DNA of 64,000 bases from Amycolatopsis cihanbeyliensis. GTDB lineage: Bacteria > Actinomycetota > Actinomycetes > Mycobacteriales > Pseudonocardiaceae. The notes beneath the pieces were generated by a model. It worked only from the letters and a program-made list of their open reading frames with translations, made no database searches and was not told the origin of the DNA. Made by a program: the position numbers and the translations under genes. The stretch is taken from the NCBI RefSeq assembly GCF_006715045.1, contig NZ_VFML01000001.1, positions 744,001 to 808,000 of the forward strand, written 5' to 3'. The stretch's first letter is position 1. Each line of letters begins with the position of its first letter. Shown piece by piece: positions 1 through 7,650 of the stretch.

Positions 1-1155
1 CTCGACGTGCTCGACGCCCACCGAGAGGCGCACCGTGCCCTCGCCGATGCCGGCCGCCCGCAACGCCTCCGGATCCAGCTGGCGGTGTGAGGTGCTCGCC
101 GGGTGCAGCAACGTGGTCTCCACCCCGCCCAGTGAACCGGCCAGCTTCGCCAGCCGCACCCGCTTGCCCAGCGCGTGCCCGGCTTCCCGTCCACCGGCCA
201 GCTCGAAGGCCACGATCGCGCCGTAGTCCGCGAGATGCCGGGCGGCGACCTGGTGGTCGGGGTGGTCGATCCGGCCCGGCCAGCGAACCGACTCCACCGC
301 GGGATGCCCGGCCAGCCGGTCGGCCAGCACGCGGGCGTTCGCGCACTGCTCCCGGATTCGCAGTGGCAGGGTGTGCAGCCCGCGGATGGTCAGCCAGGCC
401 GCGAACGGGTCGGCGCAGGCACCGAGCTCCATGGCGTGGTGCCAGGTGTGCCGGTACCGCTGCTCCTCGGCGAGGACGACAATCCCGCCGATCACGTCGG
501 AGTGCCCACCGAGGTACTTCGTGGCCGAGTGCACGACGGCGTCGGCGCCGAGCCGGATGGGTTGGCACAGCAGCGGTGTGGCGAAGGTGTTGTCCACAAT
601 CGTCATCAGGCCGGCCCGCTCGCCTGCGGCGAGGAACGCCGGCAGGTCGACCACCTTCGTCACCGGGTTCGCGATGGTCTCCAGGTAGAGCATGCGCGAG
701 TTCGGGCGCACCGCCGCGGCCACCTCGGCGGGGTCGTCACCGGGCACGAAGGTCACCTCTACCCCGAAGCGGGCGGCGAGGTCGCGCAGGCTGGCGTAGG
801 TGCCGCCGTAGAGGCAGTCCTGGGCGATCACGTGATCACCCGCGTTGAGCGTGGCCAGCAGCACCGAGTTGATCGCGCCCATACCGGAGGCCGTGGCGAT
901 GGCGGCCACCCCGCCCTCGAGATCGGCCACCGCTCGCTCCAGGGCCCGGATGGTCGGGTTGCCGTAGCGGCTGTAGACGAACGGGCCGTCCGGCCGCTCC
1001 ATCGAATCGGCGAGGGCGTCCGGGTCCTCGAAGGCGAAGTTGGCGGCCTGGTAGATCGGCACGCTGAGGGGCTGGGAGTGCTCCGGTCGGGGTGCGGATA
1101 CGTGTACGGCCCTGGTGGCCGGGTGCTGCTCGACAGTGGTTTCGGTAGCGGTCAT
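1..1155 (-). CDS. PLP-dependent transsulfuration enzyme (cystathionine gamma-synthase/lyase family), 3' end cut by window edge
   Basis: The reading frame runs leftward from an ATG at 1155 and is still open at base 1, giving 385 codons. The family is normally 380-400 residues, so only a few C-terminal residues should be missing. Visible motifs are the Y-S-R-Y-GNPT substrate/PLP loop near residues 61-67 and the SATKYLGG motif, whose Lys213 would form the Schiff base. Such enzymes catalyse gamma- or beta-elimination/replacement on cystathionine, O-acyl-homoserine or methionine in the cytoplasm. The exact reaction cannot be told from the sequence. It is divergent from a MocR regulator 62 bp away, which is a plausible regulator of this gene. 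Confidence 0.88.
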   Translation of the reverse strand, partial: MTATETTVEQHPATRAVHVSAPRPEHSQPLSVPIYQAANFAFEDPDALADSMERPDGPFVYSRYGNPTIRALERAVADLEGGVAAIATASGMGAINSVLLATLNAGDHVIAQDCLYGGTYASLRDLAARFGVEVTFVPGDDPAEVAAAVRPNSRMLYLETIANPVTKVVDLPAFLAAGERAGLMTIVDNTFATPLLCQPIRLGADAVVHSATKYLGGHSDVIGGIVVLAEEQRYRHTWHHAMELGACADPFAAWLTIRGLHTLPLRIREQCANARVLADRLAGHPAVESVRWPGRIDHPDHQVAARHLADYGAIVAFELAGGREAGHALGKRVRLAKLAGSLGGVETTLLHPASTSHRQLDPEALRAAGIGEGTVRLSVGVEHVE

Positions 1156-1193
1156 GCAGGCCAGCCTGCGCCGGGCAGACCTTCCCGACCAGC

Positions 1194-1214
1194 ACCAATT
1201 CCGGCTAGATTGGT
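1194..1214. promoter_or_regulatory. Putative MocR operator and leaderless promoter in the divergent gap
   Basis: ACCAAT (1194-1199) and ATTGGT (1209-1214) form a perfect 6-bp inverted repeat with a 9-nt spacer. TAGATT at 1206-1211 looks like a -10 box only 6 nt before the ATG at 1218, so mocR is probably transcribed without a leader. Autoregulation through this repeat is inference. Confidence 0.35.
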
Positions 1215-1217
1215 TTG

Positions 1218-2690
1218 ATGACCAAGCCAATACCCTGGCCGGTGGAGCGACTCGTCGCGCAGCTCGGCCGCTGGTCCACCAGCCGCGGGCCGCTGTACCT
1301 GCTGCTGGCCGAGCGGCTGCGCGAGCTGATCGACTCCGGGCAGCTGCCGCCGCGCGCCGCGCTGCCACCCGACCGGGTACTGGCCGAGCAGCTCGCTGTC
1401 GGGCGGAGCACCGTGGTCGCCGCGTACGACCATCTCCGGGCCGAGCGCAAGCTGGAACGGCAGCAGGGCCGGGGCACCTGGGTGGCGTCCGCCGTGCTGT
1501 CCGGGGTGCAGCCCAGCGCGGTGGGCACGGCGAACCCGTTGTTCCTCAACTACCTCGAGCCCGCGGACACGGCGACGCCGCTGGCCTGTGCCGCACCCTC
1601 CGGCCCGCCGCCGGAGCTGATCGATGCCTACCGGCGCGCGCTGGCGACGCTGCCCGGGCCGGACGGCGGCGACATCGGGTACCACCCGCTCGGGCATCCG
1701 GCGCTGCGCATGGGGTTGGCCAGGCGCTACACCGAGCACGGCCTGCCGACCGGACCGGAACAGATCCTGGTCACCACCGGCGGGCAGCAGGCGCTCGCGC
1801 TGATCGCCCGGTTGTTCCTCGGTCCGGGTGACCCGGTGCTGGTGCAGGGCCCGACCTATCCCGGGGCACTGGAGGTGTTCCGGGATGCCGCGGCGGTGAT
1901 CAGATCTGTTACAACCACTGTGGACGGTGTCGATCCAACACAGTGGACAGCCACACTGGACTCGACGAGGCCCCGGCTGGCCTACCTGAACCCGACCAAC
2001 CACAACCCCACCGGCGGCACGCTGCCCGTGCTGGCGCGGCGCAGGCTGGTGGAGGTGACCGTGGCCCGCGGAATCCCGCTGATCGCGGACACCGTGCTGG
2101 ACGGGCTGTCCTTCAGGGACACCGAGCCGCCGGGGCTCGCCGAGCTGGTCGACACCGGTACGGTGCTCACGGTCGGTTCGTTCAGCAAGACCGTATGGGG
2201 CGGGGTGCGGACCGGTTGGATCCGGGGGGCGACCGAGGACATCGCGCGGCTGTCCCGGATCAAGACGGTCCACGACCTCGGCAGCGCCGTGCTCGAGCAA
2301 CTCGCGCTGGCCGAGCTGCTCCCCCGGCTCGACGCCGTCGCCGCGGCCAGGGTGACGCGGCTGCGGCAGCGGCACGACCAGCTGTGCGCCCGGCTGCGCG
2401 ACGCGCTGCCGGACTGGCGGTTCGAGCCTGCCGGCGGCGGTCAGTGCCTGTGGGTGCGGCTGCCCTGCGGCGACGCCTCCGCGTTCGCCCAGGTGGCGCT
2501 GCGGCACGGGGTCACCGTGCTACCCGGTACCGCGCTGGATGCCACCGGCGGCAGCACCGAGTACCTGCGCATCCCGTTCACCGCACCGGTCGCGGAACTC
2601 ACCGAGAGCGTACGCAGGCTCGCGCTGGCCTGGCCCGCCTACCAGCGGACCGGACAGGCACCCGCCGCGGTGCACGCACTGGTGGTCTGA
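1218..2690 (+). CDS. MocR-type regulator: GntR winged helix fused to an aminotransferase-fold domain
   Basis: The protein has 490 residues. Residues about 20-85 form a GntR-type winged helix, with a typical sequence of leucine-rich helix, SGQLPPRAALPP loop and AVGRSTVVAAYDHL recognition helix. The remainder is a class-I aminotransferase fold. NPTNHNPTG and the SFSKTVWGGVRTGW segment, which holds the PLP lysine, are visible. MocR proteins use bound PLP or an amino-acid-like effector to regulate nearby genes, often divergent ones. Here the divergent partner is itself a PLP enzyme of sulfur amino-acid metabolism. The start was chosen at ATG 1218; a TTG just before it at 1215 is less likely. No strong Shine-Dalgarno is visible, consistent with leaderless expression. 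Confidence 0.9.
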   Translation: MTKPIPWPVERLVAQLGRWSTSRGPLYLLLAERLRELIDSGQLPPRAALPPDRVLAEQLAVGRSTVVAAYDHLRAERKLERQQGRGTWVASAVLSGVQPSAVGTANPLFLNYLEPADTATPLACAAPSGPPPELIDAYRRALATLPGPDGGDIGYHPLGHPALRMGLARRYTEHGLPTGPEQILVTTGGQQALALIARLFLGPGDPVLVQGPTYPGALEVFRDAAAVIRSVTTTVDGVDPTQWTATLDSTRPRLAYLNPTNHNPTGGTLPVLARRRLVEVTVARGIPLIADTVLDGLSFRDTEPPGLAELVDTGTVLTVGSFSKTVWGGVRTGWIRGATEDIARLSRIKTVHDLGSAVLEQLALAELLPRLDAVAAARVTRLRQRHDQLCARLRDALPDWRFEPAGGGQCLWVRLPCGDASAFAQVALRHGVTVLPGTALDATGGSTEYLRIPFTAPVAELTESVRRLALAWPAYQRTGQAPAAVHALVV

Positions 2691-3042
2691 CCACGAACCC
2701 GGCACGGGCCGGTCACGTTCGCGTGCTGCCGGTCCCACCCACCACGACCGGGTAGGTGCCCCCGCACGGGGCAGCGTCGTTCGCATTGCCCTTCCCATCC
2801 TCATGCAACCTCTCATCCGGTTTTCCGCACTCGGTCGGCGAGCCGCCCGGGCCGCCACTGTTCGCCGGAACCGGTGTGTTTGCTGCCCACGCGCGTGCGT
2901 TGGCCGTCCGCAACCGCGCGTTTGCCGTTCGCGCGGGGCTCGTCCTGGGAGGTGCCCGTCCACCGGCCACGAATGGCAGGTGGACGACCTGGCTGACGAG
3001 CCGCGAAACCGACAAGACTTCGCTGGCAACGGGAGGACCACG
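2691..3042. other. Intergenic region, 352 bp, holding repeat copy A
   Basis: No gene is supported here. The left two thirds carry no obvious signal beyond GC-rich sequence with several CGCG-type words. The last 80 bp hold the first copy of the 66-bp interspersed element described separately, ending 16 bp before the start codon of the small zinc protein. Confidence 0.6.
2961..3026 (+). repeat. Interspersed 66-bp element, copy A
   Basis: Aligned without gaps to 39316-39381, it matches at 53 of 66 positions (80%). Its core is GGCCACGAAT, then CAGGT-GGACG-ACCTG, then a degenerate right arm. The tail GCGAAACCG is identical in both copies. In this copy the outer stem is partly decayed but the inner CAGGT/ACCTG stem is intact. 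It lies directly upstream of the start at 3043, so it may be in that gene's promoter or leader. I do not recognise the family. Confidence 0.75.
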
Positions 3043-3264
3043 ATGTCAGCGACGTTCCGGTACTGGTGTGGCGAGTGCGGCTACAAGACGCCGTGGCTCG
3101 ACGAATGGGCGGGCGCCGAAGAACTCGAGCGCCACTATCTACGGCGGCACCCCGGCATCGAGCCGGGCGGCGACTTCGAGATCCGGCGCGGCGACGGGCA
3201 GGGCTGCCTCGGCACCGTGGCCGTCCCGTTCCTTCTCCTGCGCAGGCCGGACCGACGGCGTTAA
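3043..3264 (+). CDS. Small C2H2-like zinc-binding protein, 73 aa
   Basis: This short ORF has a good Shine-Dalgarno (GGGAGGACC) ahead of ATG 3043. The N-terminal half reads WCGECGY and later HYLRRH, giving C-X2-C-X18-H-X4-H, a spacing compatible with a single C2H2 zinc-finger or zinc-ribbon knuckle. A further Cys lies near residue 54, and the C-terminus is basic (RRPDRRR). A DNA- or RNA-binding role is possible, but I do not recognise a characterised family. It is followed after 3 bp by a convergent SARP-type regulator gene. The upstream region is the 66-bp repeat, an unusual promoter context. Confidence 0.7.
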   Translation: MSATFRYWCGECGYKTPWLDEWAGAEELERHYLRRHPGIEPGGDFEIRRGDGQGCLGTVAVPFLLLRRPDRRR

Positions 3265-3267
3265 GGC

Positions 3268-4224
3268 TCATACGTCCCCGCGTAACACCGCCTGGTGCGC
3301 GCGGTGCGCCACGTCGCTCGGCTCCACCCCGAGGTCGTCCGCCAACCGGTGGCGCAACCGAGCGAACGCGCCGAGGGCGTCGGCCCGCCTTCCGCTGCTG
3401 TGCAGGGCGCGCATCAGCAGCGCGGCCAGCGGCTCGCTGTACGGGTGCGCCGAGGTCAACGCGGACAGCTCGCCGATCACCTCGGGGTGCCTGCCCAGCC
3501 GCAGTTGCCCGTCCAGCTTCTCCTGCAGTAATGCCGTCCTGCGTTCGGTCAGCCGTCGCCGTTCCCCTTCCGCGAACGGCCCTGGCAGGCCGGCCAGCGG
3601 CTCGCCCCGGAACAACTCCAGTGCGCCGGCGTACCCGCCGACCGCGGCGGCCAGGTCGCCAGCGCGCTTGGCCGCGCCCGCCTCGGCGGCGATCTCCTCC
3701 ACCCGAGTCGAGTCCAACCACACCCCACCACCGGCGAACCGGTAGCCGCCGCGGTCACTGCCGATCACCGAATCGCGCCGTCCGTCGCCGGCCCCCAGGC
3801 ACGTGCGAAGCCGGTACACGTACACCGGCACCACGTTCGCGACCGGAGGCTCCATCCCCCACACGCCATCGAGCAGCTCCCGCCTGCTGACCGTCACGTC
3901 ACGGCGCAGTACCAACGCTGCCAGCAACGCCTGCTGCCGCACCGGCCCGAGGTTCAGCGGCACCTCGCCACGCCACGCCCGCAGCGGACCGAGCACTCTC
4001 AGCCGAAGTGGCGGGCCGGGTGCCGGAGGCGCACTCGGCGTGACCGCCAGCCCGAGCCTGAGGAGGATCCCCCTGAGGTGGCCTTCCACCGAGACCTCGG
4101 ACATGGCCAGCTCGGTGGCGGCCTCGGCGACGGTCAAGCCACGGCCGACGGCCTGCAGCACATCCCGCTCGCGAGCGGTGAGCGCCTCGGTGCGCGAGTC
4201 GTGGTCGAATGTGGTCAGCGCCAC
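3268..4224 (-). CDS. LuxR-type HTH fused to a SARP/BTAD transcriptional regulator
   Basis: The 318-residue protein starts at GTG 4224, 6 nt after a GGGGGAG Shine-Dalgarno on the minus strand. Residues about 12-60 are a GerE/LuxR helix-turn-helix (LTARERDVLQAVGRGLTVAEAA). Next comes an OmpR-like winged helix of SARP type (RLRVLGPLRAWRGEVPLNLG, then VYVYRLRTCLG with GGYRF). The last 130 residues form a bacterial transcriptional activation domain of helical repeats with the family hallmark DDLGVEPS. SARPs usually activate secondary-metabolite genes. An extra LuxR HTH in front is uncommon and gives the protein two DNA-binding modules. No biosynthetic cluster is adjacent, so its targets are unknown. 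Confidence 0.85.
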   Translation of the reverse strand: MALTTFDHDSRTEALTARERDVLQAVGRGLTVAEAATELAMSEVSVEGHLRGILLRLGLAVTPSAPPAPGPPLRLRVLGPLRAWRGEVPLNLGPVRQQALLAALVLRRDVTVSRRELLDGVWGMEPPVANVVPVYVYRLRTCLGAGDGRRDSVIGSDRGGYRFAGGGVWLDSTRVEEIAAEAGAAKRAGDLAAAVGGYAGALELFRGEPLAGLPGPFAEGERRRLTERRTALLQEKLDGQLRLGRHPEVIGELSALTSAHPYSEPLAALLMRALHSSGRRADALGAFARLRHRLADDLGVEPSDVAHRAHQAVLRGDV

Positions 4225-4639
4225 GGCGGACTCCCCCGTTCTCGACTGTCTGGCCGACGTGCGACAGATGGTGGCGTTCGGGCTGGTGGGAGGGCCAGGC
4301 CAGAGACCGGCCATATGTGACCGGTCCGCACGTCGACGTCCGATCTCGGGAATGGCACCGGCACGACCGACCGGTTCGGCGCGCGTCCGCGGGGCGCCGG
4401 TCCGTCCGGCTCGCGATTCCGGACGCGCCGAGCATCCGCTACACCGCGTGCGGCATCCCGCACGTCGTCGCGTCGAGCTGTTGTCGACCGGCCAGTGAGT
4501 GACGGCTCACCGAGGAGCGGATCGCCTCACCGGTGTAGGCGGGGCAAGGTGCCCGGCCGCTGCCGGTACGAGCCGGTCCCGGCACTTCGGACGTACCGGG
4601 ACCGGTCGCGCCATCGGTCGCCGTCGCCCTGCCCGACAC
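4225..4639. other. Intergenic region, 415 bp
   Basis: No coding sequence is supported on either strand. The right half holds the inverted repeat listed as the protease terminator (4573-4605). The part next to 4224 should carry the promoter of the SARP-type regulator, but I see no clear -35/-10 pair. Confidence 0.5.
4573..4605 (-). terminator. Hairpin downstream of the secreted protease gene
   Basis: CCGGTCCCGG (4573-4582) pairs perfectly with CCGGGACCGG (4596-4605) across a 13-nt loop, about 35 bp beyond the stop of the leftward protease gene. There is no T-run, as is usual for actinobacterial terminators. Confidence 0.5.
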
Positions 4640-5335
4640 TCAGGTGTCGACCGGGGTGAACCCGGCGCCAGGGGCATCGGAGCCACGAGCGGCGACATCA
4701 TCGAGGATGTTCCTGGCGCTGGTGTAGACGAACGGCGGGATGGTCAGCGAAACACGGGTCACGATGCCCGCCCACTCGGTCGCCGTGCCGCCGTTCCTGG
4801 CGAGGACGAGCGGGCCGCCGGAATCGCCGGGCATGTTCACCGCGAACGACGTGACCAGACCGCCTTCGTTCGCCCCTACCAGCCCGCAGGTCTTACCGGT
4901 GGTCCGCCCGTCCTTGCAGACGTTGGCCCCGACCGGTGGTAGCCCGCCGTCGAGGACACGATCGATCCGCAGCTCGGGGCCGTCGCTGCTCAGCGTCACC
5001 TTCCCCGGGTCGAACTCGATCACCGCGTAGTCGTGATAGGCCTGCTCCGGTGACACGTAGGCGTACCGACCGATCGGCCCGAGGTCGCGCTCTCCGGGGA
5101 AGTAGACGTCGTCGCCGCCATAGCAGTGCGCGGCCGTGATCCCGACCAACCTGCCCGCGTTGTCCGTCCCCACCGGGCCCAACGTACACAACGTCGCCCC
5201 CGCGCCGTGGTCCATCTGTATCCCGTTGGTCACCACGACCTTGCCTTCCGCGCCCGCACCGGGCGCGAACACCAATCCGAGCGACAACGCCACGGCGGCG
5301 ACCAAGGTCCGGTGCGACACCCGCGAGAACACCAC
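4640..5335 (-). CDS. Secreted chymotrypsin-fold (S1) serine protease
   Basis: The 231-residue protein begins with a Sec signal peptide (basic start, VAAVALSLGLVF core, AGAEG cleavage region). The catalytic triad is visible: His in ITAAHCYGG, Asp in YHDYAVIEF, and Ser in the classic PGDSGGPL motif. Cysteine pairs (TLCT/AAHC, NVCK/KTCG) suggest two disulfides. It is close to the S1 trypsin-like secreted proteases of actinomycetes, without the alpha-lytic pro-domain. Tandem GTG codons begin the frame, 10 nt after GGGGAGG; GTG 5335 is taken as the start. Upstream repeats of GATGAAA suggest control by a response regulator. Confidence 0.88.
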   Translation of the reverse strand: MVFSRVSHRTLVAAVALSLGLVFAPGAGAEGKVVVTNGIQMDHGAGATLCTLGPVGTDNAGRLVGITAAHCYGGDDVYFPGERDLGPIGRYAYVSPEQAYHDYAVIEFDPGKVTLSSDGPELRIDRVLDGGLPPVGANVCKDGRTTGKTCGLVGANEGGLVTSFAVNMPGDSGGPLVLARNGGTATEWAGIVTRVSLTIPPFVYTSARNILDDVAARGSDAPGAGFTPVDT

Positions 5336-5421
5336 TGGATCATCTACCTCCCCGTCTCGTGCCCGGTGCGGTGACTCGTCCGAGCGAACACGGTTCTCGT
5401 CGCCGTCAAGCTAGCTGGGGA

Positions 5422-5469
5422 CGATGAAATCGCGATGAAACCCAGCCCGGCGTGACCACCGTTTCATCG
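5422..5469 (-). promoter_or_regulatory. Direct and inverted GATGAAA boxes upstream of the protease gene
   Basis: CGATGAAA occurs at 5422-5429 and again at 5433-5440, an 11-bp period typical of OmpR-family response-regulator boxes. A perfect inverted copy, GTTTCATCG, lies at 5461-5469 and pairs with CGATGAAAC at 5433-5441. The boxes are 87-134 bp upstream of the protease start. The cognate regulator is not in this window. Confidence 0.45.
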
Positions 5470-5582
5470 GAATTTCAACGGGGAATCAGCGAATGCGACC
5501 CGGGAGCACGTCGGCGCGGGCCGCGCCGGCAGTGGCTCGGCCAGCAGCCGGGAGGAGGGCCGGCGCCACCTCGCCGGCCGCG

Positions 5583-6011
5583 TCAGATCTTTTCGCCCGG
5601 AAGGTTGCTGGCCTGCTCGATCCAGGATCGGAGTCGGTCCCCGTCCGGTTCGTCGTCCTCATAGAGGTCGAGGTAGCGCACCTCGTCGTGCTTGGACGCC
5701 TTCGGCGGTATGGGATCGAGCGATGTTCCTCGGAAGAACTGCAGCTGCACGTAGTTCGTGTAACAACGGAAGGACAGGAACCAGCCCTCGCCCTTGAGGC
5801 CGTAGAACGGTTGGTTCCATTTCACGGCCTTGTGTACGTGGGGGACCGTGCGCACGATCAGCTTATCGAGGCGTTGCCCGACATCTCGTTTCCAGCCGGG
5901 CATGGCGGCGATGTAATCCTGCACCGGGCCGTTCCCCTCACCCTTCGGGACCTGCGGGTTGCCGCCCGAGAGCAGCTTCGGTCCCGTGTCGTCTTTCGTG
6001 CGATCGGTCAT
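5583..6011 (-). CDS. DUF1801-family protein, 142 aa
   Basis: The start at ATG 6011 is fixed by a near-perfect Shine-Dalgarno (AGGAGGTGATC). The sequence carries the DUF1801 signature: a lysine-rich helix followed by VKWNQPFYG, then aromatic strands (GWFLSFRCYTNYVQLQFF) and the closing D-x-x-R-LRSWIEQA segment. These small cytosolic proteins share a fold with iron-carrier/YdhG-like proteins and have no established reaction. It lies 241 bp downstream of a protease gene on the same strand; co-transcription is uncertain. No role is proposed. Confidence 0.85.
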   Translation of the reverse strand: MTDRTKDDTGPKLLSGGNPQVPKGEGNGPVQDYIAAMPGWKRDVGQRLDKLIVRTVPHVHKAVKWNQPFYGLKGEGWFLSFRCYTNYVQLQFFRGTSLDPIPPKASKHDEVRYLDLYEDDEPDGDRLRSWIEQASNLPGEKI

Positions 6012-6252
6012 GGGATCACCTCCTGGACGCGGTCCGCGACAGCCGGCGACATGCTTCACGAGCACGCCGACGTGAGAATTGTAGTCCCACTTCCTGCCGA
6101 AGGCCCTTTGTCTCGAAGCCCGGTTTCGGTGATGACGACGTGGAGAGTCGCGACCGCCTTCTCTCGCCGTCGCCCGGCAGAGGGAAATGGCGAGCCGATC
6201 GGCCGGCCGGGAGCGCGGAACCGGTCACGTCCAGCGCGGGACCACCGGTTGC

Positions 6253-7519
6253 CTATCGTCCGTTTCGGACCACCCACTGGTCCGGCCGCACGCGGCCGAG
6301 CTGGTTCCGCGCGGAGCTTCCGGTGACCAGGGTCAGGTCCAACGCTCGCAACGCCTCGTTCACCGGTTGGAAGAAGGTCACCCCGCCTCGGGTGCAGTCG
6401 CCCGATCCACCGGACGTCATGCCCTGAGCCTGAGTACCGCTGACGAACGCACCGCCGGAGTCGCCCGGCTCGGCGCAGACGGTGGTCTGGGTCAGGCCAC
6501 GCACGATGTCCCCGTTCCCGTAGTTCACCGTCTGGTCGAACGCGACCACCTCGCCACAGAAGAACCCCGTGGTGGAACCGGAACGGCAGATCGAGGCGCC
6601 GACCGGCGCCCTGGCCGAACCACTCACCTCGATCGCCGTCCCATCCTGCCGGTTGACCAGCGGGGTCAGCCGGGATCCGGGGTCGGTCACGTCCACCAGC
6701 CCGAAGTCGCCCGCCGTGTCGAACACGCTCGCGCCGACCGAGCCGATTCGCCGGCCGTCGATGTCCCGCGCGCTGCCACCGGAGGTGGTGCAGTGCCCCG
6801 CGGTCACGAAGTGCGCGCTGCCACCGGGGCGGGTCGCGGAGAAGCCGATCGAGCAACGGCCCTGGTCGCCCTGGGAGCCGAAGGTGAACGGGTCACCGCC
6901 GATGATGTCGGCCAATGGTCGCGGGGCGCGCGGCCTGCCGCACCCGCAGCGGCGTTCCGTCTTCCCGAAGTCCGCTGAGCAACCGCTCGGTCGCGGTGTC
7001 CCACTGCCGGGAGTCCACCTCGACCACCACGCTGTTGCCGCCGGGCCGCACGTACCAGCCGGTGACCGCGTCCGGCACCGCGCTGCCCATCCGGTCGATC
7101 CGTTGCTTGGCGCCGGTCAGCTCGGCCATGCTGTGCTCGACCACCCTGGCCCGCGCGCCGGCGGTCCGGATCTCCGGCGACCTCGCCGGGTCGGTGACGG
7201 CGACGACCAACCTCCCCGCCGAGGAGTCGAACCAGGCGCCGGCGTAGCTGTCGCCGAGCGTGCCCCGCAGGGACCGCATCGTCCGCGTGGCGGCCGACTC
7301 CGCGGTCAGTCGCTCCCGCATTCGTTCCGCGGTGAGGCCGAGGTCCTCGCGCATGGCCGAGGCGAGGTCGGGCGACCCCGCGGCCGCCGGGATGTCCGGC
7401 TGCCGTTCCGGCCCGGCGATGGCCGGGATGGCGATGGCCGCCGCGACACCGGTGATCAGCGCGACCGCGCTGATCACCGGGACCACTACCCTGGGTCGGT
7501 AACGTCGGTGTCGACTCAC
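6253..7519 (-). pseudogene. Streptogrisin-type prepro-protease, split by a +1 frameshift
   Basis: Two overlapping frames together make a normal streptogrisin precursor. The first starts at GTG 7519 after GAGGAGA. It encodes a signal/anchor segment (VVVPVISAVALITGVAAAIA) and an alpha-lytic-type pro-domain ending near 6925. The second encodes the mature protease, beginning LADIIGGDPFTFG, with TAGHC (His), AGDFGLVDV (Asp) and EPGDSGGAF (Ser). Removing one C from the CCCC run (GGGG on the plus strand, 6923-6926) restores ARPRPLADIIGG, exactly the expected junction between pro-domain and mature enzyme. So this is either a one-base sequencing error or a very recent inactivation. All catalytic residues are intact. 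Confidence 0.88.
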
Positions 7520-7650
7520 TTGGCTGTCTCCTCGGGCGTTGTGCGTCTCCTGCCTGAGACACGGGGCAGCCCACGAGTCGGTTCACCCCAAGATATTCAA
7601 CTATCCGAACCGGACAGAGGAAGTCCGTGACCCGGTACGGGGCCACCTGC

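Noticed and set aside
640-663. GGCAGGTCGACCACCTTCGT, similar to the core of the 66-bp repeat
   Set aside because: It encodes the KVVDLP segment of the transsulfuration enzyme and the similarity ends after a few bases; coincidence.
3268-4224. Secondary-metabolite cluster expected beside a SARP regulator
   Set aside because: Neighbouring genes are proteases, a DUF1801 protein and a MocR pair; no biosynthetic core enzyme is present.
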